From Nissolia schottii (taxonomy: Eukaryota > Streptophyta > Magnoliopsida > Fabales > Fabaceae): a stretch of 64,000 nt of DNA. A program made the translations under genes and the position numbers. The number at the start of each line of letters is the position of its first letter. Position 1 is the stretch's first letter. Positions 57,802-64,000 of this stretch are shown here, in pieces. The notes beneath the pieces were generated by a model, which had not been told where the DNA came from, ran no database searches, and saw only the letters and a list, made by a program, of their open reading frames with translations. The stretch lies in NCBI GenBank assembly GCA_003254905.1, contig QANU01099983.1, positions 587,023 to 651,022 on the forward strand. The letters are read 5' to 3'.

Positions 57802-57925
57802 AGTTTTCTTTCTGCATGTGTTGTATACTGCAACCCTCTGTGTTTCTCTGATTATTGTGTTTCTGTGTATAATTTTTTCTGTGATTATCTTTTCTCTCTT
57901 GTTGTATTTTTCTTCTGTCTCTTTG
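57802..57925 (+). repeat. Direct repeat left of the captured fragments
   Basis: AGTTTTCTTTCTGCATGTG, TTGTATACTGCAACCCT and GTTTCTCTGATTATTGTG match 59521-59674 in the same orientation. The two copies bracket the UGT and SNARE-like fragments. Confidence 0.75.
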
Positions 57926-58123
57926 TTCTGTTGCTAACCTGCATCACTCTTTTAATTTTTCTGGATCGAAATTTTGGATGATGTATTAGTTGTTTTGGTG
58001 TTGATGAATCTATACTCTGATGCCCAGAAAATAAAAAGTAGATGATTGAAAACCCAATGGAAGTTTGAGCGAGTTTGGGGTAGATGAAGAGTGCCGAGTC
58101 ATATGCTTCAGGGAGAGTACCAA

Positions 58124-58990
58124 AACTTGTTGTTTTCCTTCATCCTATGCTCAAAATCTTGCAGGAAATCGTCTCGATCATGGTCCTTGTCCTTTTTCCT
58201 AACCACCCAGATGAAATTATGACCAGAATTTTCAAGACCGTGAGCTATTTCAACAAGCTGAGCATGAGGAAGCCTTGTTAAGCTCCCAAAATTCACGTAC
58301 AGCACAGAGTCGTCTTGCTTAGAGTTAAGCCAATTTAGCCATTCTTCCTCTTCTGCAGGGTCTTTATTCTGCCTCCTTTTGGTCTTTTCTTCATCATCCT
58401 TGATAATCCAAGCTGAATCAGGTCCTACACTCCAAGATTTTATCCCCATTGTGCTCTTGTAAAGTTGCTCATAATTACTTTCTAGTACATGAAAGCTGTT
58501 GTAAAGTGCCCCATAGCTTCTGCTTTCTGATTCCCTTATTGCATTCAAATGGTGTGTCATCTCATTCTCGGACCTTATCCAGTCTTCCAGCTGCTGTGGG
58601 GTCATCTCTAAACATAAGAATATATTTTTAGATCAATTAAAATCCTTTTGTTTGTATATATAAGAATTCCAAACATAAGATTTAACTTATAAGTTATTTC
58701 AATTTAAATCAAATCAAATCAAATCAAATCCTCAAAACAAAGAAAAAAAAAAAAAAGTGAAATCAATTCCTAAATTTAATCATTCCAAACACTACCTATG
58801 TTATCTGGAAGGCCTGGAATTGGAAACTGCTGTGTATCAGAGACTAAACCCTCATAAGGCTTGTGCTTCGTGATAAAGTGACTAGCACAGTTGGGGAAGT
58901 AACTTGTGCTGTAATAGTATATCCTTGGAATGCCTAATTTAGCTGTAGACTCCACTGTCCAAGGACAGAACATATCTGTCCAATGATAGA
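58124..58990 (-). pseudogene. Truncated UGT73-type glycosyltransferase
   Basis: Family 1 UDP-glycosyltransferases transfer sugars to small molecules; the UGT73P-like relatives in soybean act on saponins. Here two pieces remain: about 58990-58796 (TDMFCPWTVESTAKLGIPRI, then PIPGLPDNI) and 58607-58124 (EMTPQQLEDW, NSFHVLES, WLNWLNSKQDDSVLYVNFGS, HNFIWVVRKK). They join across a GT...AG intron of about 190 bp that holds an AAATC microsatellite. The N-terminal acceptor part (roughly 110 residues) is absent, and homology stops at KENNK, before the PSPG sugar-donor box, so the enzyme cannot be active. There is also a one-base loss near 58990. Confidence 0.85.
58706..58730. repeat. (AAATC)5 microsatellite
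   Basis: Five pentanucleotide copies within the intron of the UGT fragment. Confidence 0.9.
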
Positions 58991-59180
58991 ACAAGTTATG
59001 TTGTCATTTTAATCCCAAAAGTCTCCATACTAAACCTATTTTGCCTGGCTCATTGAGCAGGCAACGTTAGGAGAAATGTACTCCTTTCTCCAGCTAAAAG
59101 TTGAACTAGCAGAAAACTTGATCAAGTAAACGATATTGAGAAAAAATACTATCCGAAATATATAGGTTATCCTGACGTAT

Positions 59181-59237
59181 CAACTCTCCCAGAAAATCCT
59201 TTTGATACTTGACTTCTGTGCCTATCTCTTCAGCGAC
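59181..59237 (-). pseudogene. Possible exon fragment of a Bet1/SFT1-like SNARE
   Basis: After an acceptor-like GTGCAG, the minus strand reads VAEEIGTEVKYQKDFLGEL, resembling the SNARE-motif stretch of plant Bet1-like SFT1 proteins. The next residues of that family are not here, and where a donor GT would be expected there is AT. Orientation is the same as the UGT fragment. Only 19 codons, so this is tentative. Confidence 0.4.
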
Positions 59238-59520
59238 CTGCACCAGAAATGTATGAAGTTGTGCATGAGATCATAAGGAAGCAGGAAGCGAAACCGGATA
59301 GGAAAACAGAAGTTTGGAAACAAAGCACAGTGATTGAAAGTGTATAACATGAGAATTAATAACAAGTGAATAAAAAGAGGAAAACGAAGAAGATTTTAAC
59401 TAGTTCTTCATTTTAATTTCATCATTTCACTACACCTTACAATTTTCAGCAATTGGATCTCATCCTGACCTCTCTTTATTGATTCTTCTAGTTCTCACTA
59501 ATTAGCATATGAGGTGTATG

Positions 59521-59674
59521 AGTTTTCTTGTTGCATGTTTTGTATACTGCAACCCTATGTGTTTCTCTGACTATTGTGTTTCTCTGATTTGGGCTTCATT
59601 TCATTTTTTGCCTTTTCTGATTTCACTCTTCTCTCTTCTTTTCTCTCTTGCTGTATTTTTCTTCTGTCTCCTTG
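59521..59674 (+). repeat. Direct repeat right of the captured fragments
   Basis: Second copy of 57802-57925, with about 25-30 extra bases in the middle (ATTTGGGCTTCATTTC). Confidence 0.75.
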
Positions 59675-59689
59675 TATTTTTCTTGGAAA

Positions 59690-59823
59690 ATGTTAAGTAG
59701 TGTTATGTTAAAATTAAATAAGGGTAATTTAATACAATTGTCTCTTAAACTACTCTTAATTCTAAGTTTCTTAATATTTGTGCATTTAGCCAAAATGGCA
59801 CATAATTTGGGACAGATGGAGTA
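59690..59823 (-). mobile_element. Possible Stowaway-like MITE fragment
   Basis: On the minus strand it starts TACTCCATCTGTCCCAAATT, like the CTCCCTCCGTCCCA... ends of Stowaway/mariner MITEs, followed by GCACAAATATTAAGAAAC. The other end is not clear. Confidence 0.4.
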
Positions 59824-60643
59824 TTTGAACCACCAAAATAACGTGGACACATTGCCACTCCTCTCACACCACATTACAGGGGCTACTTTGTCAAGATCGG
59901 GCCTCCTGATGTGTTGTGAGAAGAGTAACAAGATATCTATACTTTTGGTGTGGTTCAAATAGCATTTTTGACTGATCTAAACTCCAATCAATTACATGGG
60001 ACTTGGTTATAACATTGAAACAACTCACAGAAAGCTTCTCGAACCCAACAATTCATTCATATTATCCTTCATCGAATAAACCATCAATGCATGATGAACA
60101 TGTTAGTTATCCTTTCTCTTGGATTAAATTGCACATATTTCGTGCATGTTAAGTATCAAGAGTGAAACTTAATGGAGAGAAAAATGAAATTCTCATATTT
60201 ATACTAACAGAGTTGCAATGAATGCCATTTTTCTAGGAAATTATTTTATGTTGTCATCATTTTTCATGTATTACTTATATCATCAAACCCTTGAAGAACT
60301 CATGTTCTCTATATTAGGCAAATAGCCAAAAGTACTAGAAAGATTAAGAGACCTCCCTTTGGGTTGTTCTGTAAGGCAAATAAAATGATAAAAATCTCTG
60401 TGGGTTGTTAATCACTCATTGTTTAAAGAGTATTAATATTAATACCTTCACAAATATTGAAACCAATTTTCTATTTACAAAAGGGTTACATAACAAAGAC
60501 AGAACATACACAAAATTCAGCAATAGTGATTCTGCAATTTAGATATTCTAAAACCACTGTATACAAACCAAATGAGACAGTCCACAAAATCATTGAATCT
60601 TTGCGGATTTCTTGTGCATATTGAAATGTCAGACGGGAGAAGT
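59824..60643. other. Intergenic DNA
   Basis: No gene was recognised between the captured fragments and the 3' end of the SEN54-type gene. Confidence 0.5.
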
Positions 60644-62621
60644 TCATGGTAGAGCAGGATGTTCAACCTTGTCATAGGAAAAGAAACTGACCCGTCCCTC
60701 CGTGACTTGGCAGATTTTCAAGGGAATGCCACCGCATTGATTCTCAAGGGCTTCAATTTCTGTTCTAGATGGTGGATGACCCCTAACAGATTATAAATGT
60801 TATAAAACAAATTAAATTGATTTCCCAAATCAGATAGCAAAGTATACAAATAAAATGCTTGGTTGTGAGGTATAAACACCCAAAATTGATTTTGCAGCTC
60901 TAAAAGTGAGAAATTTTCACTCCTAGTAGTTGCCACAATCAATTCTGGGTGTTCCTCCCTGAAAACCAAACATGTATGAAGAAAAATTACAGTTAAGGAA
61001 AATTTTGTATTGTTATTGCTTAATAAGGACAAAACAAACCAGTTGCACTTTTAGTTCAAAAAAATGAATAACCCATGCAGTGCATTGTTAAGTGTTCCTC
61101 ATAGATCAATAACTTCATTAGCTAGTAGCTCGCTCTTGTTCTCTCAAGAACTAAAGCTATTCCTCTAAAACGCCTATCAATTTCTCATGAACACTAGGAA
61201 GCAAATATAACTGATAACAGTTATCTATACTGATAAATTTGCAATTCCCGCTTGTAGTAAACTAGTGAGAAATTTCCATGCTATCATCTTAAAATGCCAT
61301 CAAGAACCTATAACCATGGCGGTCCATGAGTCCATGAGTTCATGACTGTTGACACAGCCACATTATCACCCAATGTTTTTTATTGGCAAAGTTACAGATG
61401 CAAATGTACAAGCTCTGCCCACCTGCACCTGGTAATCAACCTCTCACCCTCGCCCAAGAAACAAAACACATGCATACACGTAACAAGCTTAACATGTTTA
61501 TGGCAGCATGTAAGTGTTTCTGATGTGAGTGAGTGCCAAATATGCTAGTCATGATATGCTTGAATTCCTTTAGTGAAGTTTGCGATTACTCCACAGCCTA
61601 AATAAACTAACTAGTATAACAGTCTTCACATCACTTATCAATTAAATTTCTTAGTCTAAATAACCATACTGATATGATAAGAGAAGCATAATTACCTAGA
61701 CAAGTAGAGCAGAAAATTGGGATCACCTAGAGAAGACTTTCTAAACCTGCTGTTCCGAAGATAAACATCAAAATCTGGCCTCAAGTCATTAATCTGCAAC
61801 TCACTAAATAACTTATCAACATAAGGTTCAACTTTGGATCCGGCATCTACTACTTGTTTGGTTTCTTCAGCACCATTAGCTGTTTCACGGGAACTTTTAA
61901 TTCCTTTCAAACTCCATGCAACACCATGCCGCCCAACTATGTAGCCAAGAGACTTGAGGTGCTTGTAAACGTCAAACAGCTCCCAACAAAATCTACTCTT
62001 CCCGCCTGCAACCTTTTGATACGCGTCCGTTAGAGATATGCTTCTTTCACCATTATCATATAGATCAAAAGCCCCTAGTTCCATCAAATACCTGCCAAAT
62101 CAGAATTATCACAAGTTTTAAACTCTCAACAAGACAAGTGTGCGTGAAAAACACCTTTATCTACTAATTCCTCTGCTAACGCATTATTATGAAATCTGAA
62201 TATTAATACTTTTTCTCTCACAAGTATATCATCAATCACGCAACCAAATAATTTATTTTTCTTCAGGTAACAACATAGGAGTATGTAGAAAGATGGCATT
62301 TCACGTACACAGCCTCCTCAATTGAACAATAGATCTTCCCACTTCGAACTATTCCAGTTGTTACCCACATTTTGCCACATTTCTCAATGACTTCTGCCAT
62401 TCCCATCTCATCATTCCAAATGCCTTTGGATTTCACATTCCTGGTAAACAAAAAAAATATATATATATTTACTTTAATATTTTTACTAGTAAGTAGCTGA
62501 AATCCACATTGCAATAATAAAAATAATAACAAAGAACCTGAACTGCAACTTGGGCATTGAACCAGATGAAAAAGCATGTGCATCTTCATCACTTGCATCC
62601 TGAAAATAGGCATCGTCGTCA
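60644..62621 (-). CDS. tRNA-splicing endonuclease subunit SEN54-type (5' exon missing)
   Basis: SEN54 is a structural subunit of the heterotetrameric endonuclease that removes introns from pre-tRNAs. Exons on the minus strand: about 62621-62538 (acidic [17 protein letters not shown]), 62440-62309 ([34 protein letters not shown]), 62091-61696 ([43 protein letters not shown]) and 60782-60644 ([40 protein letters not shown] and stop). All listed internal junctions are GT...AG with matching phase. The start codon was not found: the first exon must lie upstream, perhaps beyond repeat-like DNA or the window end. The 5' limit of the first listed exon is uncertain because a TAA precedes it. The 0.9-kb last intron carries MITE copy 3. 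Confidence 0.85.
60860..60977. repeat. MITE-like element, copy 3 (SEN54 intron)
   Basis: Opposite orientation to copy 2: on the minus strand CATGTTTGGTTTTCAGGG at one end and CTCACAACCAAGC at the other, with GTGAAAATTTCTCACTTT and AAAATCAATTTTGGGTG inside. Confidence 0.65.
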
Positions 62622-63273
62622 CTATCATCACATGAAGAAGGTTACTGTAACTTGCCTTCTATGGATCAACAACTGTATTTTTAAAATAAATAAATAAATG
62701 AGATGAAAGGAGTAGCACAATGAAAAATCAGTTATTCAGGTATGTAGGTTACGGCCAAGCCAAACACAGATGGTTTTAATGGGTCGGTATCACGTCAATC
62801 TCACCTGATTAAGACTAACCGACGAGCCTAAAAAGGACTAAACCCCTTGTTGCAATTTTCAAAATCACAACTTTATACACTATTACACCTCAAATATAAT
62901 CAAACTGAAATTCAATCTTTAAGTTCAATACAATATATATCCAATTACATAAATTAAAAATGAAATTCAAATCCAAATGAAAAATTCAAAGTCAAACTGA
63001 AGCACTAAGATGCCTCATGCCAACCAATTTTTAATTGCGTTGAACATTTAACGTAAATTAAATGTTTAAATTTTCTACAGGAAAAAAGTTAAAAATGTTC
63101 CTGGACTAGTGACCCACGGCCCACTGGAGCCTCTTCTAATTCTTAAGCGCCTCACTCATTTCCAAACCAAAAATGGAAGGCTTTCTCAGTGTTTTGGGCA
63201 ACACACTCATTTTTATAATTATCCCTAATTTCAGTCTCCGCTCACAGTCACACGTATGAGATTTCTGAAAACC
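62622..63273. other. Intergenic or intron DNA with repeat-like phrases
   Basis: TTAATGGGTCGGTATCACG near 62780 resembles fragments of hAT-type ends. No exon completing SEN54 was found on the minus strand in this interval. Confidence 0.35.
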
Positions 63274-63323
63274 AAAAAAAAAAAAAAAAAAAAAANNNNA
63301 AAAAAAAAAAAAAAAAAAAAAAT
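63274..63323 (+). repeat. Poly(A) run with 4-base gap
   Basis: About 46 A with four Ns at 63296-63299. It could be a homopolymer or the tail of a retroposed sequence. Confidence 0.85.
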
Positions 63324-64000
63324 GGAATACACAGATGCGCACTGGAAGCTGCAGCCGGCTTCACCCTCCGCGGCTCCGCCCTTCCGCTGCCCCTTCTTCG
63401 ACTCGGCGCTCGTCCCCTTCTTCTTCGTAACGTCGCCGCCACCACCGCCTTGCCCTCGACAGCGTGTTGCCCTTCCTCTTCTTCGTAACGTCGTTGCCAT
63501 AGCCATCACCGCGACGCCCCTTCCGTTGCGTACTTCTGTTGTAGAATGTTTTGGCTACATTGTAGGAATCCCATTAGCAGCGTGCCTCCGCCGTCGCGGG
63601 TTCTGTGCTAGCGTTGTCGGCAGTGGCCTCTTGCATCAGATCTTGTTATTATTTTTGGGCGAATATTGTCATTTTCATTTAGATCTAAAGTTTCTGTATT
63701 TGTCTATTAGATTTAGAAATTGTTGTTATTATGTTTCAGATCTAGAAATCGTTGTAAACTTGGAAATTGTTGGTGTAAATCTGAAAATTGATGTTTATTG
63801 GATCTGAGTTAATGAAGATTTGTTATTTTTTATTTTTAAATTTTTGTATTTTCTACCTTTTCTAAGTAAATTTATTTTATTTTTTCAAAATTTTGGTGGA
63901 TCAACCCAGTTAACCCACCAGTTCGAGTGGGTTGAGATGGGTTGGCCAAACCGTAGCTCGTTGAGAAGTGAGTTATTTTGGACCCGGTCACTTTTTTTTT
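63324..64000. other. GC-rich stretch then AT-rich sequence, unassigned
   Basis: 63330-63640 is GC-rich with short repeated CGTAACGTCG phrases and looks like an untranslated first exon followed by an intron (AGATCTAAAG, GATTTAGAAATTG). Frames across it have no domain. The end of the window has GTGGGTTGAGATGGGTTGG phrases as in hAT-type elements. It may be a transposon end or the first exon of a gene outside the window. Confidence 0.3.

Noticed and set aside
63256..63807. 183-codon frame through the poly(A) run
   Set aside because: It begins with poly-lysine from the homopolymer and crosses Ns and an intron-like AT-rich part; no domain.

Overview
This is nuclear DNA from a flowering plant, almost certainly a legume and most like Glycine. 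It is AT-rich and gene-poor outside clusters, its genes have GT/AG introns, and it carries plant transposon remnants. Its core is a tandem array of SAUR (small auxin up RNA) genes with soybean-type auxin response elements, plus a UGT73-type glycosyltransferase fragment. Assembly gaps (N runs) at 8128-8301, 49013-49028 and 63296-63299 all sit in simple repeats; single Ns lie at 10919, 17476, 45039 and 46737.

Layout. 1-13.3 kb is mostly empty AT-rich DNA with one SAUR50-type gene on the minus strand (5214-5528), one member of a ~120-bp MITE family, SINE-like fragments and short tandem duplications. 13353-16082 (minus) is a complete six-exon YEATS-domain gene (YAF9A/TAF14B type) whose exons join into a 276-residue protein. 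16.5-17.8 kb holds a pair of inverted ~175-bp units, each with a plant snRNA-type upstream element, a TATA box at the same spacing and a T-run: a candidate Pol III ncRNA pair. 18.4-57 kb is the SAUR array: 19 genes that are open or nearly open, four broken genes, an orphan 3' end (36651) and an orphan promoter (about 40325). Most genes are in head-to-head pairs (minus gene, 800-945 bp of shared spacer, plus gene), repeated eight times from 20.3 to 43.8 kb at roughly 3-kb spacing. A CACTA transposon has cut the last plus-strand gene of this series one base after its ATG (43755/43756); CACTA leader copies, a 188-bp tandem array and an Ulp1-type protease fragment fill 43.8-47.8 kb. 57.4-59.8 kb is a patchwork of captured fragments (UGT73 glycosyltransferase, a possible Bet1/SFT1-like SNARE exon) between direct repeats. 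60644-62640 (minus) is a tRNA-splicing endonuclease SEN54-type gene without its first coding exon; the last 1.3 kb is repeat-like or unassigned.

How it works together. SAUR proteins of this family are short-lived and auxin-induced. They inhibit PP2C.D phosphatases, which keeps plasma-membrane proton pumps active and promotes cell expansion. In this array the plus-strand promoters of the paired units nearly all keep the TGTCTC and GGTCCCAT elements known from soybean SAUR promoters, while the minus-strand partners mostly have TGTCAC or other variants at the matching place. Most genes on both strands keep the DST mRNA-instability motif in the 3' UTR. The array therefore looks like a repeatedly duplicated bidirectional unit with one arm conserved and one drifting, reshaped by gene conversion, frameshifts, an inversion and a transposon.
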